Source: Leptotrichia sp. oral taxon 215 str. W9775 (lineage in GTDB: Bacteria; Fusobacteriota; Fusobacteriia; Fusobacteriales; Leptotrichiaceae). Taken from it: a DNA stretch of 23,195 nucleotides. The stretch covers positions 73,373 through 96,567 of the forward strand of contig NZ_KI272866.1 in assembly GCF_000469505.1 (NCBI RefSeq). The letters are read 5' to 3'. Every line of letters begins with the position of its first letter. The stretch's first letter is position 1. Below the pieces are notes generated by a model, which saw nothing but the letters and a program-made list of their open reading frames with translations, had not been told where the DNA came from and searched no databases. The translations under genes and the position numbers were made by a program. Below, piece after piece: positions 1-8,112 of this stretch.

Positions 1-1
1 T

Positions 2-496
2 TATCCTTCAGATTCAGCAGATGACAAGCAGTTACAGGAAGCTAAAAATAAAATTCTTGAATGGAAGAAAAATCTTGCAAAATTTGATGCAACATCTTTT
101 GCTAAGGGTGTGGCTACTGGAGAATTCTATGCTGTCCATGGATATGCTGAAAATGTCTATGGTGAACTGGAAGAATCTGAATACGGAAACTTTGATTTCT
201 TTATACCTAAAGATGCAATGATGTATATAGATAGCATGGCTATTGTAAAAAATTCACCTAATAAGGAAAATGCCTATAAATTTTTAGAATTTTTATACAG
301 ACCTGAAAACTTCATAAAAGTATATGAATTCTTTAAGACTCCTTCCGTTATAAAAGGCGTTGAAGAAAAATCAAAGGTAAAACCAACTGTAAATAGAGCT
401 CAGGTTGTTGAAAATGCTAAACTTCCTGGAGCATTATCAGATGAAGCAAAAGAAAAACAGGATAAAATATGGAATGAAATAAAACTGGCAAACTAA
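2..496 (+). CDS. potD: Polyamine ABC transporter substrate-binding protein (PotD-like), C-terminal part
   Basis: The gene enters the window already open, so only the last 164 residues are visible. They contain features typical of the C-terminal lobe of PotD/PotF spermidine/putrescine-binding proteins: a segment ending in IPKDAMMYIDSMAIVKNSPN, which matches the family's conserved (I/V)P.EG...W.D....P..A pattern, followed by a helical stretch around NAYKFLEFLYRPEN. The family binds polyamines in the periplasm and passes them to the PotBC permease and PotA ATPase, which should lie upstream outside the window. It is the last gene of its unit, because a terminator follows 50 bp after the stop. The aspartate in the MYIDSMA segment corresponds to a polyamine-contacting acidic position in the family, which is inferred without an alignment. 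A related type of extracellular solute-binding protein is the main alternative. Confidence 0.85.
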   Translation, partial: YPSDSADDKQLQEAKNKILEWKKNLAKFDATSFAKGVATGEFYAVHGYAENVYGELEESEYGNFDFFIPKDAMMYIDSMAIVKNSPNKENAYKFLEFLYRPENFIKVYEFFKTPSVIKGVEEKSKVKPTVNRAQVVENAKLPGALSDEAKEKQDKIWNEIKLAN

Positions 497-545
497 TTAG
501 TTGACAGTATTTCAGAAAATATGAGTTAAAAAATAGATTTAATAA

Positions 546-599
546 AAAAATCCGGCTGGAATTTCCTTGAATTTAGAGAGGAATTTTGGTTGGATTTTT
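546..599 (+). terminator. Rho-independent terminator after potD
   Basis: A long stem is formed by 546-566 and 580-599, closing with AAAAATCC against GGATTTTT. The middle of the stem relies on several G-U wobbles (GGCUGG against GGUUGG). Because those wobbles become A-C mismatches in the opposite transcript, this hairpin should stop only plus-strand transcription. A T-run closes the 3' arm. Confidence 0.75.
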
Positions 600-671
600 A
601 AATTAAAAATCTTATTATGTAAATATCTAATATCTATAAATTAATAGAATAAAAATAAAATTGTAAAATAA

Positions 672-703
672 AAAGAAGTTGCCAGAAATTGACAACTTTT
701 TTT
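672..703. terminator. Bidirectional terminator between potD and the oxidoreductase
   Basis: The 8-bp stem AAGTTGCC (676-683) / GACAACTT (691-698), with one G-U pair in either direction, has a 7-nt loop. It is followed by T-runs on both strands: TTTTTTT on the plus side, and CTTTTTATTTT when read on the minus strand. It lies 26 bp past the end of the minus-strand sugar operon, so it ends that operon and backs up the potD terminator. Confidence 0.8.
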
Positions 704-728
704 ATATTGCAATGAAACAAAACGGAGT

Positions 729-1832
729 TTACAAAAGTTCAGATATTTTTACTTTTCTGTCTTCTTCCAAAGACTTAGTAAGGGCATCTGCTGTCAGAAT
801 GGAATCTCTTGCGGCAGTACCGTCCAGTAATGGAATGAATTCTTTATCAACTTCAGCTCCCTGAAGAACATTATGTAGAAATTCCATTTCCATTTCCATG
901 ATTCCATGCAGCCATAAAGGAGGGATTCTGTCAGGTTTACCGTACATTATTGCACCGTCCATTTCCAGTCCTTTATATATTCTTGTTCTGTCATCATCTT
1001 CTTCTTTAGTACGATGAAGCAGGAATTTTTCTTCTTTATCATCAATTTTTAAAGTGACTCCTACATCCTGAAGATCCAGTAGGATAGCTCCTTTAGTTCC
1101 TTGAATTTTTACAGAATGGTCAGGCCATCTGAATGCAGATCCATACTGTAAAGTTGCAAATCTTTTATTTGGAAATTCAAGTGTTATGAAAAGGGCATCA
1201 TCTTCATCACCAAATTTTTCTCCTTGATGGGCGATGTTTCCTCCAACCATTGTTACTTTTTCAGGCACTCCCATTATAAACTGTATAAAGTCCAGTTCAT
1301 GTATATGATGATACAGGTGGCCTCCTGAAAGTTCCTTTATTTTTTTCCAGCTAATTTCCTTTTGTTCCTTTTCCCATCCATTTCTCATAGAATGGCAATG
1401 TAAAACTTCTCCAATAACACCATCATTTATTAATTGTTTTATTTTTCTTACACCATTCATGAAGTTCATTACGTGTCCTGCCATGAAGATTACACCATTC
1501 TTTTTTGTAGCTTCTATCATTTCAGAACATTCCTTGTATGAAAGTGCGATAGGCTTTTCACAGAATACATGTTTCTTATTTTTAGCAGCTTCTAAAACGG
1601 CTTCCTTATGTGCTCCATTTGGAGAAGCAACTATTATTGCATCAATATCATCCCTTGCACATAATTCCTGAATGTTTTCTGAAACTTCACATCCAAGTTC
1701 TTCAGAAATATTTTTTGTATTTTCCGGATCATAAATGGCAACAACTTTTGCTCCTTCGATTTTATTTAATATTCTTCCTAAATGTGCTCCAAAATATCCG
1801 GTTCCTATTATTCCGTAATTTATATTTTTCAT
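729..1832 (-). CDS. Gfo/Idh/MocA-family NAD(P)-dependent oxidoreductase
   Basis: This 367-aa protein has the family's usual length and two-domain layout. The N-terminal Rossmann fold begins with GIIGTGYFG (residues 8-15, the dinucleotide-binding glycines). The family signature CEKP (91-94) carries the catalytic-site lysine K93, and a conserved HHIHELD segment (175-181) lies in the C-terminal domain where the family places its catalytic histidine and aspartate. Enzymes of this family oxidise or reduce sugars, inositols or their derivatives in the cytoplasm. It is the distal gene of a sugar-uptake operon, 79 bp after a MalG-type permease, so it probably processes the imported sugar; the substrate cannot be told from sequence. 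The ATG at 1832 gives a perfect family N terminus but has a poor ribosome site. The strong GAAAGGAG lies about 40 nt further upstream and serves a small out-of-frame ORF. Confidence 0.9.
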   Translation of the reverse strand: MKNINYGIIGTGYFGAHLGRILNKIEGAKVVAIYDPENTKNISEELGCEVSENIQELCARDDIDAIIVASPNGAHKEAVLEAAKNKKHVFCEKPIALSYKECSEMIEATKKNGVIFMAGHVMNFMNGVRKIKQLINDGVIGEVLHCHSMRNGWEKEQKEISWKKIKELSGGHLYHHIHELDFIQFIMGVPEKVTMVGGNIAHQGEKFGDEDDALFITLEFPNKRFATLQYGSAFRWPDHSVKIQGTKGAILLDLQDVGVTLKIDDKEEKFLLHRTKEEDDDRTRIYKGLEMDGAIMYGKPDRIPPLWLHGIMEMEMEFLHNVLQGAEVDKEFIPLLDGTAARDSILTADALTKSLEEDRKVKISELL

Positions 1833-1866
1833 TTCTGTAATGTATGATAGTATAAAATAAAATCAT
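1762..1866 (-). other. Possible small upstream ORF overlapping the oxidoreductase start
   Basis: On the minus strand the motif GAAAGGAG (1870-1877) is followed 3 nt later by an ATG opening a 34-codon ORF (starts MILFYTIIHYRN). It overlaps the oxidoreductase start by about 70 bp in another frame. The close spacing argues against efficient initiation. It may be translated and coupled to the downstream start, or may be coincidental. No homology is recognised. Confidence 0.2.
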
Positions 1867-1911
1867 ACTCTCCTTTCTTCAAATTATGTATATAATTTTG
1901 TCCTAATATGT

Positions 1912-2748
1912 TTACTTAACTGACCCGTCTGATAATCCTCCTGCAATCTTGTTCTGTATAATCATAAAGAACACTACTGAAGGCAGGATTACAATTACTG
2001 ATGCAGCCATCATCTGTCCCCAGTCCAGTATTTCTGAACCTGTTAAAGAGTAGAGGGCTATTGACAGAGGCATTTTTTCAGAGTTATTTATTAATAGCAG
2101 TGCATACAGAAATTCATTCCATGTATTGATAAATGTGTAAATGGCAGTTGAAACAATTCCTGGAGACACTATAGGAAGTACAATCTGAAAAAATATTCCG
2201 AATTTTCCTACTCCGTCAACCTTTGCGGCTTCCTCAATTCCAATAGGAACAGTTTGAAAAAATCCTATCAGCATCCATATTGCATATGGTATGGAAAACG
2301 ACAGATAAGTAATAACTACACCAATCCATGTATTAATTAATCCTAATTTTGCCATAACTGTAACGTATGGGACAGCCAGCAGGATAGTAGGAAACATATA
2401 TGTAGTAATAAGCATTTTTGTCATTTTTTTACCTACTTTAGGGAAAAATCTTACAATTCCATAAGCTCCAAGGGCTGAAACGATTATAGTTATTACAGTG
2501 GCTGTAAAAGATATAACTAAACTGTTTTTTATATTTCTTATAAAATTCAGACTAAACAGAACCTGTCTATAATAATCGAATGTAATTTTTTTAGGAATAA
2601 AAGCCAATGGACTGTTGGACATTTCGCTTGAAGGCTTTATGGAAGAAAGAATAATCCATATTAGAGGGAAAACGGCAATTATTGCCATAACAGTTAAAAG
2701 TAAATAGATTAATCCAGTATAGATATTATTTTTATAACTGTATTTCAT
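1912..2748 (-). CDS. Carbohydrate ABC transporter permease (MalG type)
   Basis: A 278-aa inner-membrane protein with six evident hydrophobic segments, the first at about residues 11-34 and the last near 250-265. It contains the cytoplasmic EAA loop that docks the ATPase: EEAAKVDGVGKFGIFFQIVL, in which EAA...G is followed by the typical I.LP near residues 190-210. Length and topology match MalG/UgpE/LacG-like permeases (CUT1 family). It is translationally coupled to the partner permease, since that gene's TAA overlaps this ATG by one base (TAATG). Together the two permeases form the transmembrane channel for the sugar delivered by the solute-binding lipoprotein of the same operon. The substrate is not identifiable. 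Confidence 0.95.
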   Translation of the reverse strand: MKYSYKNNIYTGLIYLLLTVMAIIAVFPLIWIILSSIKPSSEMSNSPLAFIPKKITFDYYRQVLFSLNFIRNIKNSLVISFTATVITIIVSALGAYGIVRFFPKVGKKMTKMLITTYMFPTILLAVPYVTVMAKLGLINTWIGVVITYLSFSIPYAIWMLIGFFQTVPIGIEEAAKVDGVGKFGIFFQIVLPIVSPGIVSTAIYTFINTWNEFLYALLLINNSEKMPLSIALYSLTGSEILDWGQMMAASVIVILPSVVFFMIIQNKIAGGLSDGSVK

Positions 2749-3641
2749 TATTTATCATCCTCTCTTTCCCATCTGTTAAGCAGTTTGAAATATCCAAAAC
2801 ACACAGCCATTAGAAACAGAAGCAGTAGAATAGTGACTGCAGATGCTGTTCCTAATCTTTTTAAATTCCATCCTGTCTTGTATGCATATATTGGTAATGT
2901 AGTGGTCAAGTCTGAAGGTCCTCCTCCAGTCAGCAGATAAAGCAGGTCAAAGTTGTTGAAGACCCATATTGTTCTTAAAACAACCAGTAATCCTATAACT
3001 CCACGTATATGTCTTATTGTTATGTAACGGAATACCTGAAAAGAAGATGCACCGTCAACAATAGCCGCTTCATACTGTTCACGCGGAATAGTCTTTAAGG
3101 CTGCCAGAATATTTACCATAAACAGAGGTGCTCCAAACCATATATTTATAAACAGTACTATCCAGAAGGCGGTTTTCGGATCTGCCAGAAAGTTTATGTT
3201 TTCCTTTGTAATATGCAGTTGTGTAAGTAAATTCGGTATAAATCCATAAACATCGTTTAAAATCCATTTCCATGAAAATGCTATAACGATAGCAGGAAAC
3301 GCCCATGGGATAATAAGTAAAGTTCTATAAAATCCCGAAAATTTTGGAATTCTGTTTAAGGAAAGAGCAGCTATAAATCCTACCAGAAGCTGTCCTGTAA
3401 TTGATAAAACAGTCCATTTTATTGAAGTCAGGAATGCATGATAAAATTCAGGGTTAGTAAGGACAAATTTGAAGTTGTCAAACCAGATCCACTTGTAATA
3501 CGGTCTAATTAAGTTTTTCGATGTAAAGCTAAAATATACACTGGAAATTATAGGATAAACCAGCAGAAGAAAAACTATTAACATGGCTGGTAAAACAAAC
3601 ACCAGATTTATCTTATCGATTTTCATTTTATTCTTTTTCAT
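2748..3641 (-). CDS. Carbohydrate ABC transporter permease (MalF/UgpA type)
   Basis: A 297-aa polytopic membrane protein that begins with a cytoplasmic lysine-rich stretch and a first membrane helix at about 13-35. The EAA loop reads EQYEAAIVDGASSFQVFRYI, located about 90 residues before the C terminus as expected. It also has the MalF-like segments FNNFDLLYLLTGGGP and TTTLPIYAYKTGW typical of CUT1 sugar permeases. It lies 32 bp after the solute-binding protein gene and overlaps the second permease gene by one base, so the three are surely one transport unit. No ATP-binding subunit gene follows, so a shared MsmK/UgpC-type ATPase encoded elsewhere is probably used. Confidence 0.95.
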   Translation of the reverse strand: MKKNKMKIDKINLVFVLPAMLIVFLLLVYPIISSVYFSFTSKNLIRPYYKWIWFDNFKFVLTNPEFYHAFLTSIKWTVLSITGQLLVGFIAALSLNRIPKFSGFYRTLLIIPWAFPAIVIAFSWKWILNDVYGFIPNLLTQLHITKENINFLADPKTAFWIVLFINIWFGAPLFMVNILAALKTIPREQYEAAIVDGASSFQVFRYITIRHIRGVIGLLVVLRTIWVFNNFDLLYLLTGGGPSDLTTTLPIYAYKTGWNLKRLGTASAVTILLLLFLMAVCFGYFKLLNRWEREDDK

Positions 3642-3673
3642 GAGTATTCCTTTCCTGTCACGTGGTTAGCTGG

Positions 3674-4990
3674 TTATTTTGCCGCGGCAAATAAGTCGTT
3701 TAGTTCCTTTTCAGCTTTTTTTGCAGCTTCTTCCACGGGAACATTTTTAAGTATAATTTCCTGGAACATCTTTTCAATTACACCTTGGCTTGTAATTATT
3801 CCGGCTTCAGGTTTTGGACCAAATTCCATTCCAATTGCAGTACCTTTATCAACAGCATTGTTAATAACTGTGATTGTATCCTGGAATTGTTTGATTATTG
3901 GATTATCCAGGTATGCAGGATCATTTGAAATATCTTTTAAGGCTGGTAACATACCACCTGGAACAGAATGTAAGAATTTAATGTATTTTTCTTTTTCATA
4001 TAAACTTTCAACAAAAGCTTTTGCAATTTCAGGGTGTTTACTATTTTTCCATACGATTATAGGTATATTTGAAGTTTCTATTCCCCGTTCAGGATCTGCT
4101 GCATTTACTTTAGGTATTGGTGCGGCAGCTATTTTGTCCAGTAAATCAGGTGAGTTCTGTTTAACTCCTCCAATTTGGAATCCACTGTTAAAGTCAAAAG
4201 CTGTTTTACCTTGATAATAAAGTGTAGCCTGATCTAATACTTTAAAGTTTACAGAACCTTTTGGAGATACTGCTTTATACATATTTACCCAGTAATTTAT
4301 CCCATCTATGGCAGCCTTGCTTGTAAGGTTTGCTTTTCCGTCTTTAGTTATTAAAGTTTCTCCTGCTGAACGGACATAGAAGTTAAGGAATCTAGTTGCC
4401 ATCATATCTCCAAGTCCCATAGGAACTGATAATCCATAAACTTGAGGAGGATTATTTAATTTTTTAGCCGCTTCAAATAATTCTGCCCATGTTTTTGGAA
4501 CTTCAAGTCCTGCAGCCTGTAATAAATCTTTTCTGTACCACATTACCTGAGCGTGTGAATATAGAGGTATAGAATAATGTTTTCCATTCATTTCCCCTTC
4601 TGTAAGAGGAGCAGCGTAAAATCTATCTTTTCCAATATGATCGATTACATCATCAATAGGAACTAAAGCATCTGCCTGTAACAGTTCTACAACATGGTTA
4701 GGTAAAGCTGTACTTACATCAGGAACTTGTCCGGCCTGTAATCCTGTTGTCCATTTAGTGTAAAATTCAGGCCATGCAAATGTTTCAATTTTAATTTTTA
4801 CTTTCGGATGTTTTTTCATAAATTCTTCAGCAGCCTGTTTCATGAACTCGTTTCTAGGTCCTTGAGTAAATGAATGCCAGAATACTATTTCTCCTTCAAG
4901 TTCTCCTGTTTCATTTGACTGTTTTGAACCTCCGCAGGAAATAATAAGAAATAATACTGAGATAAGTAACAGAATAATCTTCTTTTTCAT
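3674..4990 (-). CDS. Sugar ABC transporter substrate-binding lipoprotein
   Basis: This 438-aa protein starts with a lipoprotein signal peptide: a KKK n-region, a hydrophobic core, and the lipobox IISC with the lipidated cysteine at position 19, followed by GGSKQ. The mature part opens with GEIVFWHSFTQGP, the usual first strand of family 1 extracellular solute-binding proteins (MalE/UgpB-like), and continues with WPEFYTKWTTGLQAGQVPDV and MWYRKDLLQAAGLEVPKTWAE, which are typical family motifs. It captures a sugar outside the inner membrane and gives it to the two permeases encoded just downstream. It is the first gene of the minus-strand operon, has a good ribosome site (AAAGGATGG) and is divergent from an AraC regulator gene. 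The ligand is unknown; glycerol-3-phosphate, a disaccharide or an oligosaccharide are all possible. Confidence 0.93.
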   Translation of the reverse strand: MKKKIILLLISVLFLIISCGGSKQSNETGELEGEIVFWHSFTQGPRNEFMKQAAEEFMKKHPKVKIKIETFAWPEFYTKWTTGLQAGQVPDVSTALPNHVVELLQADALVPIDDVIDHIGKDRFYAAPLTEGEMNGKHYSIPLYSHAQVMWYRKDLLQAAGLEVPKTWAELFEAAKKLNNPPQVYGLSVPMGLGDMMATRFLNFYVRSAGETLITKDGKANLTSKAAIDGINYWVNMYKAVSPKGSVNFKVLDQATLYYQGKTAFDFNSGFQIGGVKQNSPDLLDKIAAAPIPKVNAADPERGIETSNIPIIVWKNSKHPEIAKAFVESLYEKEKYIKFLHSVPGGMLPALKDISNDPAYLDNPIIKQFQDTITVINNAVDKGTAIGMEFGPKPEAGIITSQGVIEKMFQEIILKNVPVEEAAKKAEKELNDLFAAAK

Positions 4991-5078
4991 AATTGTTCCA
5001 TCCTTTCAATGTTAGATATTAAGTGTTGTAAAATAAGTGAAATATACTATTTTAAGTATATAATACCTGTGTGAAAAT

Positions 5079-5092
5079 AATTGACGTCAGTT
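5079..5092. promoter_or_regulatory. Near-perfect palindrome overlapping the probable sugar-operon -35
   Basis: AATTGACGTCAGTT is a 14-bp inverted repeat with a perfect 8-bp TGACGTCA core (5082-5089) and one mismatched pair. It overlaps the best -35 candidate of the minus-strand operon and could be a repressor site. The binding protein is unknown. Confidence 0.35.
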
Positions 5093-5146
5093 TTTCCTTT
5101 TGATTATTAAGAGTATACCTTCATTTTTTAATAAAACAAGATATCT

Positions 5147-5177
5147 AAAACGATTAATTATAGTAAAAAACGATTAA
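5147..5177. repeat. Pair of 11-bp direct repeats, candidate AraC operator
   Basis: The 11-mer AAAACGATTAA occurs at 5147-5157 and again at 5167-5177. The starts are exactly 20 bp apart, two helical turns, so both copies face the same side of DNA. AraC-family dimers commonly bind two direct half-sites with about 21-bp spacing. The repeats lie between the two divergent promoters. Assignment to the neighbouring AraC protein is inference. Confidence 0.55.
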
Positions 5178-5214
5178 ATAGATATAATTTTTTTAAAAAA
5201 TTGTACATAAAAAA

Positions 5215-5242
5215 TTGTTTTATAAATATTATGAGGTATAAT
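5215..5242 (+). promoter_or_regulatory. Sigma70-type promoter of the AraC-family gene
   Basis: TTGTTT (5215-5220), a 16-bp spacer, then a perfect TATAAT (5237-5242), 32 bp before the ATG. The ribosome site AGGAG (5260-5264) lies 9 nt before the start codon. Confidence 0.65.
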
Positions 5243-5273
5243 TAAAGTAAAATGACAGCAGGAGTTACAAATT

Positions 5274-6107
5274 ATGGAAAACAACTCATTAATGAAGGCA
5301 TTCCATCTGGCTTTTCTTTATGTTGATACATATACCTTCAATAGGGACTGGAAATTTCAGGAAGAAAAGGTACCTTACTCAATGATAAGGTTTATAGTGG
5401 AGGGAAATGCAAAATTTATAATAGATGACAATGTATACGATGTGGGTAAAAATGATATTATTTACATACCTGAAAGCTGTAACCTTCAGTGTATGTCTGT
5501 TTCAAATCATTTTTCCTTTATAAGTATCAGATTTACTGCCTCCTATTCTATACATGGACTAAAAATATGGTCTGAAATAATGGATTTTGATACACAGATT
5601 AAATGTGAAGATAAATTTATTATTGACTGTTTTTATTCAATGATAAAGGAAAAAAATGCCAATAGATTGGGGACTTCCTTTGTTTTAAGGGGATATCTGG
5701 AAATAATAGTAGGTTATTTAATAAATATTTCAAAGGAAAAAGGGGAAAGCAGAACATGTAAAATTCAGTATTACAACAGGGAAATAGACAGCAGGGTACA
5801 GGCAATTGTAAATGATATGATAAATAATCCCTTTAGGGAATTTTCAACAGAATTCTACTGCAGATTGTCTGATATAAGTGAGGCGTCTTTCAGAAGACTG
5901 TTTAAAAAGCATACAGGGAAATCACCAAATAAATTTTTTATGGAAATTAAAATGACAGTTGCCGCAAGAAGAATTCTTGAGACAGACGACAGGATATCAG
6001 AAGTGTGTAGACACGTAGGAATTGAAGATGCCAACTATTTCACGAAAATTTTTAAGAAATATTTCAGGGTTTCTCCGCATATTTACAGAAAAATAAGTAG
6101 AGGATAA
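5274..6107 (+). CDS. AraC-family transcriptional regulator
   Basis: A 277-aa protein of normal AraC length. The N-terminal part (about 20-110) looks like the AraC ligand-binding cupin: beta-rich, with a segment VEGNAKFIIDDNVYDVGKND followed by IIYIPESCN. The C-terminal 100 residues form the two helix-turn-helix AraC DNA-binding domain: STEFYCRLSDISEASFRRLF, then the linker helix with KMTVAARRILETDDRISEV, then CRHVGIEDANYFTKIFKKYF and ending SPHIYRK. It probably senses the sugar imported by the divergent ABC transporter and activates that operon and perhaps itself. A bidirectional terminator lies 67 bp past its stop. The inducer cannot be deduced. Confidence 0.92.
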   Translation: MENNSLMKAFHLAFLYVDTYTFNRDWKFQEEKVPYSMIRFIVEGNAKFIIDDNVYDVGKNDIIYIPESCNLQCMSVSNHFSFISIRFTASYSIHGLKIWSEIMDFDTQIKCEDKFIIDCFYSMIKEKNANRLGTSFVLRGYLEIIVGYLINISKEKGESRTCKIQYYNREIDSRVQAIVNDMINNPFREFSTEFYCRLSDISEASFRRLFKKHTGKSPNKFFMEIKMTVAARRILETDDRISEVCRHVGIEDANYFTKIFKKYFRVSPHIYRKISRG

Positions 6108-6174
6108 AAAAATATGAAAGATATATTTATTCATTTATCAAAATTTTACTTATGTAAAACAATTATTCATTAAG

Positions 6175-6217
6175 AAAAAGTCAAAATTCGCCTGAAAAAT
6201 CAGGCTGATGACTTTTT
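6175..6217. terminator. Bidirectional terminator between convergent araC-type gene and argS
   Basis: The inner stem is GCCTGA (6190-6195) / TCAGGC (6200-6205) with a 4-nt loop. The outer arms AAAAAGTCA (6175-6183) and TGACTTTTT (6209-6217) pair as well. The A-run and T-run make it work for both converging transcripts. Confidence 0.85.
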
Positions 6218-6316
6218 CTAAATTCATTTTTTTGTTTTACATTGTAAAATTTTAAATAATTCATAAATATAATCTTTCATATTTTTAAAATTTTATGTGG
6301 ATTGTCTATTCTACTA

Positions 6317-8047
6317 TTACATTCTCTCTACTGTCTGTATTGATAACAATGACAATCCCTGTTTCAGTATGTCTGCAGCCTTTATTGAAAGTAATATTCT
6401 TGCCTGCATTACATCCTTGTTTTCTTCCTTCAATATAGATTTTGAGTTGTAGAAGTTATTGTAAGTTTTAGCCAGATCAAATAAATAATCTGCAATCAGG
6501 TTAGGTTTAAATCCTTCATACGCTTTTACTACAACTTGAGGGAATCTTAACAGCATAACTGCAAGGTCTCTTTCAATGTCATTCATGTCATCAAGGATAA
6601 TATCCTTGCTCTTGTCAACTGAAATATTTTCAGATTCCATTTTTCTCAGAAGGGACATTATTCTTACATAAGTGTATTGTAAGTATGGTCCTGTATTTCC
6701 TTCGAAGCTTAGTACTTTATCCCAGTCAAATAATATAGGTGAAGTTCTGTTCTGGCTCAGGTCAAAGTATTTTATTGCTCCTGTTCCAACTATATCTGAG
6801 ATAATATCCTTTTCAGCTTCAGGTAAATCAGGATTCTTTTCATCTATAACTTTTCTTACTTCTTCCTGTGCTTTATTCAGAAGGTCGATAAGTCTGATTA
6901 CATTTCCACCTCTTGTAGATAGGATAACTCCATTTGCAAATCTCATAATACCAAATTGAATATGAACTTTTTCATAATCATAAGGTGCTCCTGTCATTCT
7001 TGCAATTTCAAATACTTGCTTAAAGTGTTCCTGCTGTCTTTCATCAACAACATATAACCCCATATCAGCGTTTAATTCATCTTTTCTATATTTAATAGTC
7101 GCAAGGTCAGAAGTTGAATAAAGGAAGCTTCCATCCTTTTTCTGAACTATACATGGGTGAAGTTTTGTTTCTTCATCAAAGAAAACAACAAGTGCATCGT
7201 CATCTTCCCTTGCAATTTTTCTTGCTTTTAAATCTTCAAGTACGTCAGGCATCATATCATTATAGAATGATTCACCATTGTAGAAGTCAAATTTAATATC
7301 AAATCTTTTATAAATTTTATTGTATTCATTTATTGAAATATTAATAAATTCCTTCCAAAGGGCGTTGTTTTTTTCGTCTCCCGCCTGAAGTTTTCTAAGT
7401 TCTTCCCTTGCAATGTCGTTTAGGGAAGGATCTTCTTTTGCTTTATCAGAGAAAAGTACATATATTCTTTCAAGTTCTTCTATCGGATCATTTTCATAAG
7501 CTTCCTTGTCAAGCCAACGTTCGTAAGCAACAATAAGTTTTCCAAACTGAGTTCCCCAGTCTCCTATGTGGTTATCTCCGAAAACTTTAAATCCTAGGAA
7601 CTGCATAATTCTTTTTATAGATTCTCCAATAATTGTACTTCTTAAGTGCCCAACGTGCATACGCTTTGCAATGTTTGGAGAAGAATAGTCAATTACAACA
7701 GTTCTGTCAGTGTTAAGGAATGAAAAATCATATTTTTCCTCCCCTATTTTTTTAATTTCATTATTAATAAAGTTATTTTTCAGATAGATGTTTATAAATC
7801 CAGGCCCTGCTACTTCAAGTTTTTCGATGATGTCATCAGCTTCAAACTTTTCTATGATTTCATTGGCTATTTCTCTTGGATTTTTACCTATGATTTTTGA
7901 AGTTATCATGGCAAAATTTGTCTGAAAATCACCAAATTCTTTTTTTGTAGAATTTTGGATATCGATTTTATCTGAGAAATCACTGTTAAAAATACGGTTT
8001 ATATTTTTTTTGAAGAGTTCCTTCAATTGAATAGTAAGTAATTCCAT
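6317..8047 (-). CDS. argS: Arginyl-tRNA synthetase
   Basis: This 576-aa class I aminoacyl-tRNA synthetase charges tRNA-Arg with arginine using ATP in the cytoplasm. The visible order is an N-terminal additional domain (about 1-110, with FGDFQTNFAM), the catalytic Rossmann fold starting VVIDYSSPNIAKRMHVGHLR with the HIGH-type motif HVGH at 131-134, then the insertion with GDWGTQFGKL, the ArgS-typical ILSTRGGNVIRL region replacing a canonical KMSKS, and a helical anticodon-binding C-terminal domain with NTGPYLQYTYVR and FNNFY-like features (TYNNFYNS). Length is normal. The ATG at 8047 fits the family N terminus; its ribosome site (TGGAAAG) is weak. It is a single-gene unit convergent with the AraC-type gene. 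Confidence 0.97.
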   Translation of the reverse strand: MELLTIQLKELFKKNINRIFNSDFSDKIDIQNSTKKEFGDFQTNFAMITSKIIGKNPREIANEIIEKFEADDIIEKLEVAGPGFINIYLKNNFINNEIKKIGEEKYDFSFLNTDRTVVIDYSSPNIAKRMHVGHLRSTIIGESIKRIMQFLGFKVFGDNHIGDWGTQFGKLIVAYERWLDKEAYENDPIEELERIYVLFSDKAKEDPSLNDIAREELRKLQAGDEKNNALWKEFINISINEYNKIYKRFDIKFDFYNGESFYNDMMPDVLEDLKARKIAREDDDALVVFFDEETKLHPCIVQKKDGSFLYSTSDLATIKYRKDELNADMGLYVVDERQQEHFKQVFEIARMTGAPYDYEKVHIQFGIMRFANGVILSTRGGNVIRLIDLLNKAQEEVRKVIDEKNPDLPEAEKDIISDIVGTGAIKYFDLSQNRTSPILFDWDKVLSFEGNTGPYLQYTYVRIMSLLRKMESENISVDKSKDIILDDMNDIERDLAVMLLRFPQVVVKAYEGFKPNLIADYLFDLAKTYNNFYNSKSILKEENKDVMQARILLSIKAADILKQGLSLLSIQTVERM

Positions 8048-8082
8048 CTTTCCAGTTATATGTTTTGAATTTGATAATTTTT

Positions 8083-8112
8083 TTAGGGAAATAGTTTTAC
8101 CAAATAAAACAT
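8083..8112 (-). other. Nine-codon upstream ORF in the argS leader
   Basis: On the minus strand AAGGAAAGGAG is followed 4 nt later by ATG and nine sense codons (MFYLVKLFP) before TAA, 35 bp before the argS start. Its ribosome site is much stronger than that of argS. No arginine codons are present, so it is not a classic arginine attenuator peptide. Confidence 0.35.

Larger units (their letters stand above)
4991..5273. promoter_or_regulatory. Divergent control region between the sugar operon and araC-type gene
   Basis: This 283-bp gene-free, AT-rich stretch must carry promoters for both divergent units. For the minus strand, a TATTAT (5065-5060) and a CTGACG-like -35 (5090-5085) are visible but with a long 19-bp spacer, so that promoter is weakly supported and may need activator help. 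It also holds the direct repeats and palindrome listed separately. The layout is the standard one for an AraC activator controlling a neighbouring sugar operon. Confidence 0.6.
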
